Shown: positions 17,801-25,203 of the stretch, one piece after another
Numbering within the stretch: the stretch's first letter is position 1
Layout: every line of letters starts with the position of its first letter
NCBI GenBank assembly: GCA_017942105.1
Contig: JAGAVE010000073.1
Span: 1-36,771 of the forward strand
Length of the DNA: 36,771 nucleotides
DNA from: Clostridia bacterium
GTDB lineage: Bacteria; Bacillota; Clostridia; Oscillospirales; Acutalibacteraceae
Direction of reading: 5' to 3'
Position numbers and translations under genes: made by a program
The notes under the pieces: generated by a model
What the model was told of the DNA's origin: nothing
The model's input: only the letters and a program-made list of their open reading frames with translations
Database searches by the model: none

Positions 17801-18709
17801 GAAAGAAACTTTATCGCTCGTTGTCCAGCTCATATCCTCTGCCATAATGTCGATGAGTTCGTCACGCTCGTCCTTGGTAATTGAGGATTTGTTGGCGTTG
17901 TAAATTGCTTTTGCCGCATCTTCGGCAAGGTCCTCCCAATTGGTTATTTCAACGCGGTTTTCGTCAACTCTGATGTGTTCGCAAAGCTGATAATTTCCAA
18001 CGGGCACACCGTTGAGAACGAGGTCAACCCATACGGTTTTCTGATAACCCAGACCCATATCGGCGGCGAGATTATATGAAATGTGATTTCTCAGAAGGCT
18101 TGTGTCAAACGGGTTGGAGAGAAGCACCCAATGCTTACTTTTTCCCATACCGAAAAGATCGGATTTTTCATCAAGCTTGAGCCTGTACGGCTTCTTCTGC
18201 GTGTTCCAGGTTGAGTTGCCTCTGCCGCGAATTTCTGTTTTACCGTTATAAAGATAATCGTCAGTGTTGAATTCAGCGTTTCCCTGAATTTTCATATCGG
18301 CATTGATGTAGTTTTCTTTAGAAACGATTTGCTGATGGTTTTCTGTTTCGATATAGATAACGGGCAGGTCGCTGATAAACATTTCAGCAGTGCCGATTCT
18401 GCTTCCGTCAGGCTTGAAAACATCAACACTGATCATAGACTGAAGATCATATTCTCCGGGGGCGTAGGACGCAGAGTTATTGTCAATTCTCTTCCCGTCA
18501 ATGTACCAGCGATAGATAAGATTTTCGCCGTCGTGTCCTTCAATATTTATTTTTAAAGGTACACCGACCTGAGCGAAGTCTGAGTCAAAGGAGACTTCGC
18601 CGTAGCTTTGATCATTCAGTAAAGATATATATTCTTTCGCAGGAACGGTTAAAACTGTAGCTGAAAGAAACATTGTTGCGCAGAGTAATGTTGCAAGAAA
18701 TCTCTTCAT
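14876..18709 (-). CDS. Secreted CotH-kinase protein with C-terminal dockerin
   Basis: A 1277-residue extracellular protein. Residues 1-25 are a signal peptide (KRFLATLLCATMFLSATVL, then PAKEY). Residues about 30-115 look like an Ig-like region. The CotH domain spans about 115-520: RGRGNSTW (161-168), KKPYRLKL (172-179) and WDMDNALE (432-439) correspond to the atypical protein-kinase ATP and metal sites of CotH. The middle (about 640-1150) has several beta-rich, Ig- or bacterial-adhesin-like modules. Residues 1211-1270 form a type I dockerin with two Ca-binding loops starting at Asp1214 (DINADGKINSSDALIVLQ) and Asp1248 (DVNGDGKINSMDALIILQ). The dockerin should attach it to a cohesin scaffold, none of which is in the window. 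Transcribed alone; start supported by GGGGAGG and a good promoter. Confidence 0.92.
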   Translation of the reverse strand: MKRFLATLLCATMFLSATVLTVPAKEYISLLNDQSYGEVSFDSDFAQVGVPLKINIEGHDGENLIYRWYIDGKRIDNNSASYAPGEYDLQSMISVDVFKPDGSRIGTAEMFISDLPVIYIETENHQQIVSKENYINADMKIQGNAEFNTDDYLYNGKTEIRGRGNSTWNTQKKPYRLKLDEKSDLFGMGKSKHWVLLSNPFDTSLLRNHISYNLAADMGLGYQKTVWVDLVLNGVPVGNYQLCEHIRVDENRVEITNWEDLAEDAAKAIYNANKSSITKDERDELIDIMAEDMSWTTSDKVSFKGTEYTVSDYIEIPDINGGYLLEVVRKDDEYTFTTKNGAYVCVDTPEVLSEDMLNSIQGYYQAFENALFAEDFCTIYNGETMRYTDFIDLDSFVKGFLLNELFENFDFGRTSTWISKDVDGKLVYGPVWDMDNALESTTFFKWTSLNVDWLRRLLSDPIFLQKLRKTYFEYRYTAINDLLKDGGDIDAAAEKIRSSAKYNDYIWNNQVTFDEDVLDLKLRLQYKINWFDSVLTDMPSSYSSMANSISNMEYVNSDRLSLSFNKEKNSLGVEFKEAVPYLVKIFADGRLCTTYKPTNTHEDIILPKIRENAVITAVCYDENSNIVFGSYCITENEIIKLFVSSRIPKFTYDAGETLDLDEIELTARCSDGTEKKVKAQLAYTYIKDSIGDQFFSYDKVTYEIGKTFIVLRYENAVKEYEIQVNPRENHKEVIAMIRKLPKEINGNRFISELFEAKIAYDALSEGSKAKVTNISKLNSLMANLSDAESESTGIVACTSDGIFRINARSTLLVISKGNPAKIVFTNPNSTTATFTTASSAYLYKRTVGDYTVSTIRHLIPDDANYKFAISPVYSDLHKTEAFEISTSEIANEAKLINSMRYPKWINEGETFDIEVNKDKDVEFFAFYENDVAVKFKSKDTAGTTAIKATLAAPGKHTLNVFYSYGNSSVEYGTIEVFVREYKEESNRIFSIDYPAESYSKKVQVNIATSADVNTLSLTNDEKTVEMTAKTSDSLKFWTAEIDITQSKEYTLLLNGQPTQTVICPKKLDIFSIDGTKLVKYLADEETVEIPSYITEIADDAFEGFDGTILCYPNSVAESFAKEKGINCVTFSFRVNATEISLDSEESFEIEISADPYLPQDFNLTAEFDENIISFDGKTLKALKPGYTNLILRGGNSLYEETVFVSVGGGPRKADINADGKINSSDALIVLQHSVQSITLTDEKLDAADVNGDGKINSMDALIILQISTDKLSIRDLI

Positions 18710-18738
18710 AACAAAAACCTCCCCTATAGTTACCCTTT

Positions 18739-18767
18739 ATTATACATTTTTGGAAAAATAAAGTCAA
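18739..18767 (-). promoter_or_regulatory. SigA-type promoter of the CotH-dockerin gene
   Basis: On the - strand, -35 TTGACT (18762-18767) and -10 TATAAT (18739-18744) with 17-bp spacing, 29 bases before the start codon. Confidence 0.82.
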
Positions 18768-18844
18768 ATTTTTCTATCGACAAAATCTGTTGAGTTTTTC
18801 TTTAAAATACCAATCAAAAAACGGATTTAAGTTTTGCTATAACC

Positions 18845-18873
18845 TTGACCTTGCACAAAAAAATTGGTATTAT
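18845..18873 (+). promoter_or_regulatory. Promoter of rpe with extended -10
   Basis: -35 TTGACC (18845-18850), 17-bp spacer ending in TGG, and -10 TATTAT (18868-18873), 34 bases before the rpe start. Confidence 0.75.
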
Positions 18874-18907
18874 ATTTTATATATGAAGTTAGAGAGGCTG
18901 TGGCTTT

Positions 18908-19552
18908 ATGATTAAGATTGCACCGTCAATTTTATCCTGCGATTTTTCGAAAATGGGCGAGGAGGTTGCCCGTATGGATACCTGCGGAGCAGACTATATC
19001 CATATCGATGTTATGGACGGTCATTTTGTTCCGAATATCACCTTCGGCGCACCCGTCGTCAAGTGTATAAGAAAGAGCACGAAAAAGATTTTTGATTGCC
19101 ATCTTATGATAAGCGAACCTCTTAAATATGCAGAGGATTTTGCAAAAGCAGGCGCAGATATAATCAATTTTCATATCGAGAGCGAATCTCCAATTGATGA
19201 AACGATAGATAAAATCCTTTCACTCGGCTGTAAGGCAGGTCTTACGGTCAAGCCTGCAACACCCGTTGAGGAGGTTTATCCTTACCTTGATAAGCTGAGT
19301 ATGGTGCTCATAATGACAGTTGAACCCGGTTTCGGCGGTCAGAAATTTATGGCAGATATGATGCAGAAGGTGATCTCTCTTCGTGCGGAGGCAGAGAGAA
19401 GAGGTCTTGAACTTGATATTCAGGTTGACGGAGGAATTTCTCTTGAAACTGCGCCTGTTGCCGTTGCCGCAGGAGCGAATGTCCTTGTTGCAGGCAGTGC
19501 AGTTTTCGGCGCAGATGACCCGTCAGCAATGATTGAAAAATTAAGAGGTTGA
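18908..19552 (+). CDS. rpe: Ribulose-phosphate 3-epimerase
   Basis: Interconverts ribulose 5-phosphate and xylulose 5-phosphate in the pentose phosphate pathway; cytoplasmic TIM barrel with a divalent metal. The 214 residues match the family. Seen: IAPSILSCDF at the N-terminus, HIDVMDGHFVPN (metal and catalytic Asp34/His32 region), the FDCHLM strand, TVEPGFGGQKF near 138, and DGGI with the catalytic second Asp near 177. The ATG is preceded by GAGAGG at a long spacing. It is transcribed alone from its promoter; its 3' end overlaps the convergent MecA-like gene by 12 bases and no terminator is visible between them. Confidence 0.97.
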   Translation: MIKIAPSILSCDFSKMGEEVARMDTCGADYIHIDVMDGHFVPNITFGAPVVKCIRKSTKKIFDCHLMISEPLKYAEDFAKAGADIINFHIESESPIDETIDKILSLGCKAGLTVKPATPVEEVYPYLDKLSMVLIMTVEPGFGGQKFMADMMQKVISLRAEAERRGLELDIQVDGGISLETAPVAVAAGANVLVAGSAVFGADDPSAMIEKLRG

Positions 19553-20071
19553 TTTGCTCAGCTCTTTCCAATGCTCGTGAGTTGAAGTGACGGTCAGGCT
19601 GTCGTTGCCGATGAAAATTCCGAATTCTTCGATAATATGACGGTAAACTGTCGCCTTTTCTGAGGGAAGCTCAGCGCGGAATTTCCTTCCGTCCGTAAAA
19701 ATCCGACCGTCAATGCTTCCTTTGCCGACGGCGGACATCGCATCAAGCAGGTCGTCGGAGCTTCGGAATTCAAAAATCTGAACAGAATCCGTTTTTGAAA
19801 TAACGGTGCCGATACCCGTCCGTGAAACAGGCACGGTAAAAAGAAGGATGCAACCGCCTGCTCCGTCAGGAGATGCTTCAATCAGAAGATTTCCGGAAGG
19901 GTCAATGTCCCGCCCGGTGTTTCTGCGCACATAATCGAGAATTGTCCAGATAACGCGGCGCGTCTCAATGTTTGAATAGTCCATAGTGTCGTATGTAATG
20001 TCCAGCTCCCTGAGATCTTCAGGGCTGAGGCTGACTAAAAATTTATTACTGCCAAGAGGCTGAATATCCAA
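19541..20071 (-). CDS. MecA-family adaptor protein
   Basis: MecA proteins deliver substrates to the ClpC unfoldase and ClpP protease. The 176-residue chain has the expected bipartite form. The N-terminal part (about 1-75) has LSPEDLRELDITYDTMDYS, an aromatic/acidic stretch, then RRVIWTILDYVRRNTG and LLIEASPDGAGGCILLFTV, as in the MecA substrate-binding domain; the C-terminal part (about 90-165) is the smaller ClpC-binding-like domain with HIIEEFGIFI. Sequence identity to B. subtilis MecA appears low, so the substrate is unknown. GGGGGAG precedes the start by 9 bases and a promoter lies at 20104-20132. Convergent with rpe, divergent from the 20163 operon. Confidence 0.8.
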   Translation of the reverse strand: MDIQPLGSNKFLVSLSPEDLRELDITYDTMDYSNIETRRVIWTILDYVRRNTGRDIDPSGNLLIEASPDGAGGCILLFTVPVSRTGIGTVISKTDSVQIFEFRSSDDLLDAMSAVGKGSIDGRIFTDGRKFRAELPSEKATVYRHIIEEFGIFIGNDSLTVTSTHEHWKELSKSTS

Positions 20072-20103
20072 AATAACTCCCCCATAAGATTATTGTACTT
20101 TAA

Positions 20104-20132
20104 AGTATATGACCGTCCCGCAAGGTATTCAA
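20104..20132 (-). promoter_or_regulatory. Promoter of the MecA-like gene
   Basis: On the - strand, -35 TTGAAT (20127-20132) and -10 TATACT (20104-20109) with a 17-bp spacer. A perfect 12-bp palindrome TACTTTAAAGTA (20096-20107) overlaps the -10 box. Confidence 0.7.
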
Positions 20133-20162
20133 CCATCAAATAATGGCAGCTAAGGTGATAAA

Positions 20163-20495
20163 ATGGAAAAGAATAAATACAATAAACGCCCGAGAAGCTA
20201 TACGGAATTCCGTTCTTCTTACAGCGATAATAAAAAATATTTCATCAGCACGGATAAAAAAGCAAGATGGGAGCCTTTTGTAAAGTATCTTGTTATTATA
20301 ATCATATTTTTAGGCATTGCTCTTGCAAGCTTTATCGTCACTGATGCTTTGCTTGAAATTTCAAAAGCTCCCTATGAGGGGGAAAAAACAACTGCAGTAA
20401 CAACAACGCAACTTTCAACAAATCCTTATGAAAATCAGGTAACGATTCCTGCAGATAAGGTTGACGAAATGCAGAATAACGATATAAGTGAGTAA
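20163..20495 (+). CDS. Small single-span membrane protein
   Basis: Function unknown. The 110-residue product has a basic, Tyr-rich N-terminus (1-38), one hydrophobic helix at about 42-64 (VKYLVIIIIFLGIALASFIV), and a Thr-rich external tail (KTTAVTTTQLSTNP). By the positive-inside rule the N-terminus is cytoplasmic. AAGGTG precedes the ATG. It is the first gene of a tightly packed set with the GH13 enzyme (5-base gap), an LCP-like protein and a phosphoesterase; a membrane anchor or partner for one of these is a guess. No clear promoter was found in front of it. Confidence 0.75.
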   Translation: MEKNKYNKRPRSYTEFRSSYSDNKKYFISTDKKARWEPFVKYLVIIIIFLGIALASFIVTDALLEISKAPYEGEKTTAVTTTQLSTNPYENQVTIPADKVDEMQNNDISE

Positions 20496-20500
20496 TTTTA

Positions 20501-22363
20501 ATGTATATTCCGTATAATTCAGGTTATGAATACCACAAAAGTATCTTCGGGGCAATTGAAACGGGTCAGACCGTTGATTTTCGTATTGTTTTGCCCCGTG
20601 ATTTTTGTTGCCATCACGCAAGACTTGTTGTAAAAAAAGATACGGAAAATTTCGAAAGTTTCATCGGTATGCAGTGGGACTGTATGCAGGGCGAACACGA
20701 GGAATGGTGGAAAGTCAGCTTTTGTCCCGAAGAAAGCGGCCTTTATGAATACAGGTTTGAATACGATACACCGTGGGGAACGAGCAGGATTTTTAATTAC
20801 GGAAACGGAATCGGAAAAATCCGCGAGGACGGAGCGCTGTGGCAGTTGACCGTTTATGACAAGGGCTTTGAAACTCCTGATTGGCTAAAGGGCGGAATTA
20901 TCTATCAGATTTTTCCTGACCGTTTTGCTTTTTCGGGCGAAAAAAAGGATGATGTTCCCGAAGACCGTGTTTTGCGAGACGACCGTGAAGGTGAGCCTTA
21001 TTGGCGCCCGACGCAGGACGGAAAGGTGCTTAATAACGATTATTTCGGCGGCGACCTTAAGGGAATCTGCGAAAAGCTTGGTTATCTTAAAAGCTTGGGT
21101 GTGACCTGCATTTATCTTAACCCTATTTTTGAGGCGCACAGCAACCACCGTTACGATACGGGAGATTATACGAAAATTGACCCTCTTCTCGGTACGCAGG
21201 AGGATTTTGAAAAACTCTGCAAATCAGCCGATGAGATGGGTATAAAGATAATCCTTGACGGCGTTTTCAGCCATACGGGATGCGACAGTAAGTATTTCAA
21301 TGAATACGGCAGATACGATACCGTCGGCGCATATCAATCAAAGGACTCAAAGTATTTCGGCTGGTATAAATTCAAAAGCTGGCCCGATGATTATCTGAGC
21401 TGGTGGGGGATAAAGCTTCTGCCTGAGGTTATTGAAGAAAATCCCGATTTTATTGAATATATAACGGGTGAAAACGGAATTGCAAGAAAGTGGTTGAGGC
21501 TTGGTGCGGCAGGCTGGAGGCTTGATGTTGCTGATGAGCTGCCCGATGTTTTTCTTGATAATTTCAGAAAAGCCGTTAAAGCGGAAAATCCCGATGCTCT
21601 TGTTATGGGCGAGGTATGGGAGGATGCGTCAAACAAATCCAGCTATGGTCAGCGCAGGCGTTACCTTACGGGAAAACAGCTTGACAGCGTTATGAACTAT
21701 CCCTTCGCAGGCGCTGTTATAGATTTTGTCCGTTTCGGAATTGCTGAGCTTTTCAGCTCGAGAATAATGACTATTGTTGAAAATTATCCCAAGCAGGTTC
21801 TTGATGTGCTTATGAATCATATCTCAACGCATGATACGATGAGGGCAATTACGGCGCTTGCGGGAGAAAGCTGTGAATATAGGGACAGAGAGTGGCAAAG
21901 CACACATTCTCTTGATGAAAGGGCGTACAGAAGCGGCTTGCATCTTATGAAAATGGCATCGGCTCTTCAGTTTACACTGCCGGGTGTGCCGAGCATTTAC
22001 TACGGCGACGAAGCGGGAATGCAGGGATATAAAGACCCGTTCAACCGTTGCTGCTATCCGTGGGGAAAAGAGAATGATGAGCTTATTGAATGGTATAAAA
22101 AGCTCGGCGAAATCAGGCGCACGAACAAATGCTTCAAGGACGGAAAGATTGAAATTCTTTCCTGCGTTGCGGGCTGTGTAGCATTCGCGAGAAGAAAAGA
22201 TGAAAATGCAGTTCTTGTTATTTCAAACAGTAATCCGCATCCGATAACCTATTATGTCAGGGAAGAGTGGAGCAATGCTGAGGATCTTCTTGGCAACAGT
22301 TATGTCAGAGGAACGCTCGTTGATATCGGGGCGAAATCAACAGTAATTTTAAGAAGAATGTGA
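20501..22363 (+). CDS. GH13 alpha-amylase family enzyme (neopullulanase-like)
   Basis: Cytoplasmic glycoside hydrolase acting on alpha-1,4/1,6-glucans such as maltodextrin, cyclodextrin or pullulan fragments. The 620 residues show an N-terminal beta-sandwich like CBM34/GH13 N-domains (about 10-120) and a TIM barrel starting at GGIIYQIFPDRF (131-142). The four conserved regions are present: DGVFSHTG (253-260), GWRLDVADE with nucleophile Asp342, GEVWED with acid/base Glu371, and STHDT with Asp445. MNYPF (398-402) is typical of cyclomaltodextrinase/neopullulanase types. No signal peptide. The start has a weak ribosome binding site and probably depends on translation of the upstream gene. Confidence 0.93.
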   Translation: MYIPYNSGYEYHKSIFGAIETGQTVDFRIVLPRDFCCHHARLVVKKDTENFESFIGMQWDCMQGEHEEWWKVSFCPEESGLYEYRFEYDTPWGTSRIFNYGNGIGKIREDGALWQLTVYDKGFETPDWLKGGIIYQIFPDRFAFSGEKKDDVPEDRVLRDDREGEPYWRPTQDGKVLNNDYFGGDLKGICEKLGYLKSLGVTCIYLNPIFEAHSNHRYDTGDYTKIDPLLGTQEDFEKLCKSADEMGIKIILDGVFSHTGCDSKYFNEYGRYDTVGAYQSKDSKYFGWYKFKSWPDDYLSWWGIKLLPEVIEENPDFIEYITGENGIARKWLRLGAAGWRLDVADELPDVFLDNFRKAVKAENPDALVMGEVWEDASNKSSYGQRRRYLTGKQLDSVMNYPFAGAVIDFVRFGIAELFSSRIMTIVENYPKQVLDVLMNHISTHDTMRAITALAGESCEYRDREWQSTHSLDERAYRSGLHLMKMASALQFTLPGVPSIYYGDEAGMQGYKDPFNRCCYPWGKENDELIEWYKKLGEIRRTNKCFKDGKIEILSCVAGCVAFARRKDENAVLVISNSNPHPITYYVREEWSNAEDLLGNSYVRGTLVDIGAKSTVILRRM

Positions 22364-22367
22364 TAGA

Positions 22368-23213
22368 ATGGCTGCAAATAAATTTAAAACTTCAAAGCAG
22401 GATAAGAGAAGAGGCTCGTTTAAACTCGTGGTCATCGTTCTTGTCTGTGCTCTTTTGATAGGCTCGGTTTCTATAGCCGTAATGTTTAAAAATAACGGTA
22501 ATTTTCTCAAAGACCTTTTTTTGAAAAACGAAACAACTCAGGCGCAGGAGGATATGACGGGAGAACAGCTTGTTGACCTGCCGGGTGAGCTTCAGGGTCA
22601 GATGAAAATTCTCGTATATTCGGCAAGCAGAGACAGAAGCGAGATTTATTTCCTCGCGGTTATCAATGCCGATATGGAAAAACCGGGCTTTGAGGTTTAT
22701 CCCGTTAACCCGGATAATGCCGATTATATTTCCGCTCTTGCAACGGGTGGCGAGAAGGGTCTTGTTTCGGCGGTTGAGAGCGCAGAGGGCTTTTCGATAG
22801 ATAAATATGTTGCGTCAAATACGGATACCTTCGCGTTGGCAATCAACAGTATGGGTGGCCTTGAATATTCCGTAGAAAAACGGATTGATTATAAAGCTGA
22901 GGATTTTACACTCATTCTTACGGCAGGAGATCAGACTATTAAGGGTGAAACTCTGCTTAAATATTTCAGATATCTTAAAACTCTCGGCAATGACGGTCTT
23001 CGTCAGCAAGGAGAGCTTATATGCAGTATGCTTGACAGCTATGTTACGGCAGAAAATGTTGCGCAGGGCGATAAGATTTATGAACGCATACTCGCAAAAA
23101 TTGATTCAAAAAGCGATATTTCTCATCTTGAAATGTCAAAGGCTCTGCAGATGCTGAAGATTTTCTGCGAGTCTGATGAAAAGCAACCGGCAACGGTTAT
23201 AATCGGAAAGTAG
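22368..23213 (+). CDS. Divergent LytR-CpsA-Psr (LCP)-like membrane protein
   Basis: LCP proteins transfer glycopolymers from lipid carriers to the cell wall. The 281 residues have a basic N-terminus, one membrane helix at about 18-40 and an external domain. The C-terminal part matches the order of LCP motifs: MGGLEYSVEKRIDYK (164-178), TIKGETLLKYFRYLKTLGND (read in two parts), then LRQQGELICSML, where typical LCP proteins have a run of conserved Arg residues (xxYxRxR...DxxRxxRQ). Here only some Arg remain, so catalytic competence is doubtful. It sits 4 bases after the GH13 gene and 8 before the phosphoesterase gene, within one operon. Confidence 0.7.
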   Translation: MAANKFKTSKQDKRRGSFKLVVIVLVCALLIGSVSIAVMFKNNGNFLKDLFLKNETTQAQEDMTGEQLVDLPGELQGQMKILVYSASRDRSEIYFLAVINADMEKPGFEVYPVNPDNADYISALATGGEKGLVSAVESAEGFSIDKYVASNTDTFALAINSMGGLEYSVEKRIDYKAEDFTLILTAGDQTIKGETLLKYFRYLKTLGNDGLRQQGELICSMLDSYVTAENVAQGDKIYERILAKIDSKSDISHLEMSKALQMLKIFCESDEKQPATVIIGK

Positions 23214-23221
23214 GGGATACT

Positions 23222-24838
23222 ATGAAGGAAAAGCCGATAAGAGGTTCGCAGAAGCAGCCTGACCATATTTTCATAAGCATTGCAGACGATGCGAAAACTA
23301 CGATGAATGTGACCTGGCGAACCTGCACTGATATTGAAAAAGGCTATGTCCTTTATCGCAAGGACGGTTCTCAGGAGTGGCTTCGTTGCGATGCTGAGAC
23401 GGAAGTTTTTGAAAGTGATATTGACATCAGCAATATGTACTGGGCAAAGCTCAAGGACCTTGAAGCAGGAACAAAATATTTTTATACCTGCGGTGATGAC
23501 GAAAACCGCAGCGAGGAGTTTTATTTTGAAACAGAGCCTGAAAACCTGACGAAGTTCAAGTTCATCTGCGTTTCAGACCAGCAGCAGGGCGAACCGCACG
23601 AGTGCCCGGACTATTCCTATTTCAATTATATTTTAAAAGAAACCCTTAAAAAGCATCCAGATGCAAGGTTCATCCTGACGGGTGGCGATAATACTGACTG
23701 CGGTCAGCACGAGGTTCAGTGGAACGGTGCATTCAGCGGACTTACCGGTGTTGTTGAGCATATCCCGTTTATGATGACTCTCGGAAATCACGATAACCGC
23801 GGCTTCAAGGACTATAAAAACGCAATCGGCAGGTACTACGCAGAGCCGGCAGAGTTCTTCGATAAGCAATTCAAGGGTTCATATGCGTATAACGGCCCTG
23901 AAAACTGGAAGACGGAAAACTATACCTTCGATTATGGTAATGCACATTTTATGGTTATCGGCGTTAATGGCCCCGAAGAGGTCAATGAATGGATGGTAAA
24001 CGACCTTAAGAACTGCGATAAGCAGTGGAAAATCGGTTCGTATCATTTCCCGATATGCTATTCAGGCTCAGACTGCCAAAATTATGACGCTTATCCCGTT
24101 ATGCGTGAAGGCTTTGAAATGCTTGACCTCTGCTTCTCAGGCCACGAGCATAATTTCTCGCGAAGCTTCCCGATGAAAAATGAAGAGCTTTTTGAACGCC
24201 CGTCAATGGGTACTGTTCACTATATGCTTGGCAATTCGCGCAAAAATCCTCCGGGTACAAGAGCGCTTGCAAAGGTATGGCATTCAGCTTTCTATACGCA
24301 GGAAGAGGATGTTTCCGTAATCGCAGTTGTTGAAATTGATGGTGGAAAGATGACTCTTACCTCAACGGTTTTTGAGGACGGAAGAATTGTTGATAAATGC
24401 ACAATCGATAAGGATAACGATGAGATTACTCCCTATGCAATTGCGCCGAAATATAACCGTACAAGAATGATGTTCAAGGGCGCTCAGCTCGGACTCTGCC
24501 AGTCTGCGACTCCTTGTCACGAGATCGACGGCGTATGGTACGCTCCGCTCGGCGTGCTTGTCGGCTACATAGGCGGTGCCGTAATTAAAGAAAAGGGTAA
24601 GATTACTCTTGAAGTTTACGGCAGGAAGGCTGAATTTTTTGAGGACAGTGACATTGCAGTAACGGACGGAGGAGAGGTTAAGCTCGAAGCAAAGGTTAAG
24701 CGCCTTGATGAAGGTCAGCTTTATATGCCTGCAAGCGCCTGTGAGGTTTTTGATATGCGTTGGGCATATGCAAAGAGAAATAATTTCATTTCGTTTGAGC
24801 ACGAAAGCGAGGATAAACCCGTTACCGTTCAGCCGTAA
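23222..24838 (+). CDS. Purple-acid-phosphatase-like protein with Cu-amine-oxidase-N-like domain
   Basis: A 538-residue protein with three parts. Residues 12-105 form a fibronectin-III-like purple acid phosphatase N-domain (TTMNVTWRTC, LEAGTKYFYTCG). Residues 112-390 are a metallophosphoesterase with Asp119 (VSDQ), Asp156 (GGDN), Asn189/His190 (GNHD), His275 (YHFP) and His308/His310 (GHEHNF). The tyrosine of true purple enzymes is not obvious near Asp156. Residues about 430-530 resemble the copper amine oxidase N-terminal-like domain common on Clostridia surface proteins (WYAPLGVLVGYIGG, LYMPASACEVF). No signal peptide is visible, which is odd for such an architecture. Ends the operon beginning at 20163. 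Confidence 0.85.
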   Translation: MKEKPIRGSQKQPDHIFISIADDAKTTMNVTWRTCTDIEKGYVLYRKDGSQEWLRCDAETEVFESDIDISNMYWAKLKDLEAGTKYFYTCGDDENRSEEFYFETEPENLTKFKFICVSDQQQGEPHECPDYSYFNYILKETLKKHPDARFILTGGDNTDCGQHEVQWNGAFSGLTGVVEHIPFMMTLGNHDNRGFKDYKNAIGRYYAEPAEFFDKQFKGSYAYNGPENWKTENYTFDYGNAHFMVIGVNGPEEVNEWMVNDLKNCDKQWKIGSYHFPICYSGSDCQNYDAYPVMREGFEMLDLCFSGHEHNFSRSFPMKNEELFERPSMGTVHYMLGNSRKNPPGTRALAKVWHSAFYTQEEDVSVIAVVEIDGGKMTLTSTVFEDGRIVDKCTIDKDNDEITPYAIAPKYNRTRMMFKGAQLGLCQSATPCHEIDGVWYAPLGVLVGYIGGAVIKEKGKITLEVYGRKAEFFEDSDIAVTDGGEVKLEAKVKRLDEGQLYMPASACEVFDMRWAYAKRNNFISFEHESEDKPVTVQP

Positions 24839-24867
24839 TTGACAAAAATCGAAAATTAAATTATAAT
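24839..24867 (+). promoter_or_regulatory. Perfect-consensus SigA promoter
   Basis: TTGACA (24839-24844), 17 bp, TATAAT (24862-24867): both hexamers match consensus exactly. It begins directly after the stop of the phosphoesterase gene. The expected transcript start (about 24874) falls on the GGAG ribosome binding site, so the leader would be only about 13 bases. Confidence 0.88.
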
Positions 24868-24886
24868 TTACTCGGAGTTGATGATA

Positions 24887-25192
24887 ATGGCAAAGAAAGA
24901 AAAACAGCCAAACAAAGAGTTTGACTACGAAGCAACCAAAAAAAGAATGGATAAATATTATAAAGCCCGTGAGGGTGAAAAGAAAGGCAAGGCTTTGGTT
25001 TTGTCTTTGATCGGTGCGTCCGTTCTTATCTTTATAATTCTTCTTGTCATTGTTCTTAAGATGAACGGAGTCGGAAAGACTATCGTTTTCTCTACCGATG
25101 AGCAAGGAAACGTCAGCACCTCCGTTGCAGATTCGGCAGAGGTAGACGGTACGAATGTGTTTGATGCTATTGCCGGCGATACTGCACAGTAA
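24887..25192 (+). CDS. Small single-span membrane protein
   Basis: Function unknown. The 101-residue product starts at the ATG at 24887 (MAKKEKQ), 9 bases after GGAG; in-frame TTG and ATG codons just upstream are too close to that site. Residues 1-38 are strongly charged and Lys-rich, 40-62 form one membrane helix (LVLSLIGASVLIFIILLVIV), and the tail is acidic and polar, probably external. It has a perfect-consensus promoter, so it may be abundant. The RAYT transposase gene follows after 11 bases without a terminator. It resembles the protein at 20163 in layout but not clearly in sequence. Confidence 0.8.
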   Translation: MAKKEKQPNKEFDYEATKKRMDKYYKAREGEKKGKALVLSLIGASVLIFIILLVIVLKMNGVGKTIVFSTDEQGNVSTSVADSAEVDGTNVFDAIAGDTAQ

Positions 25193-25203
25193 CTTTTCAG
25201 GTT

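Noticed and set aside
24362-25105. 247-residue open frame on the - strand
   Set aside because: It is antisense to the end of the phosphoesterase gene, crosses a perfect promoter and the next gene's start, and has no supporting start site.
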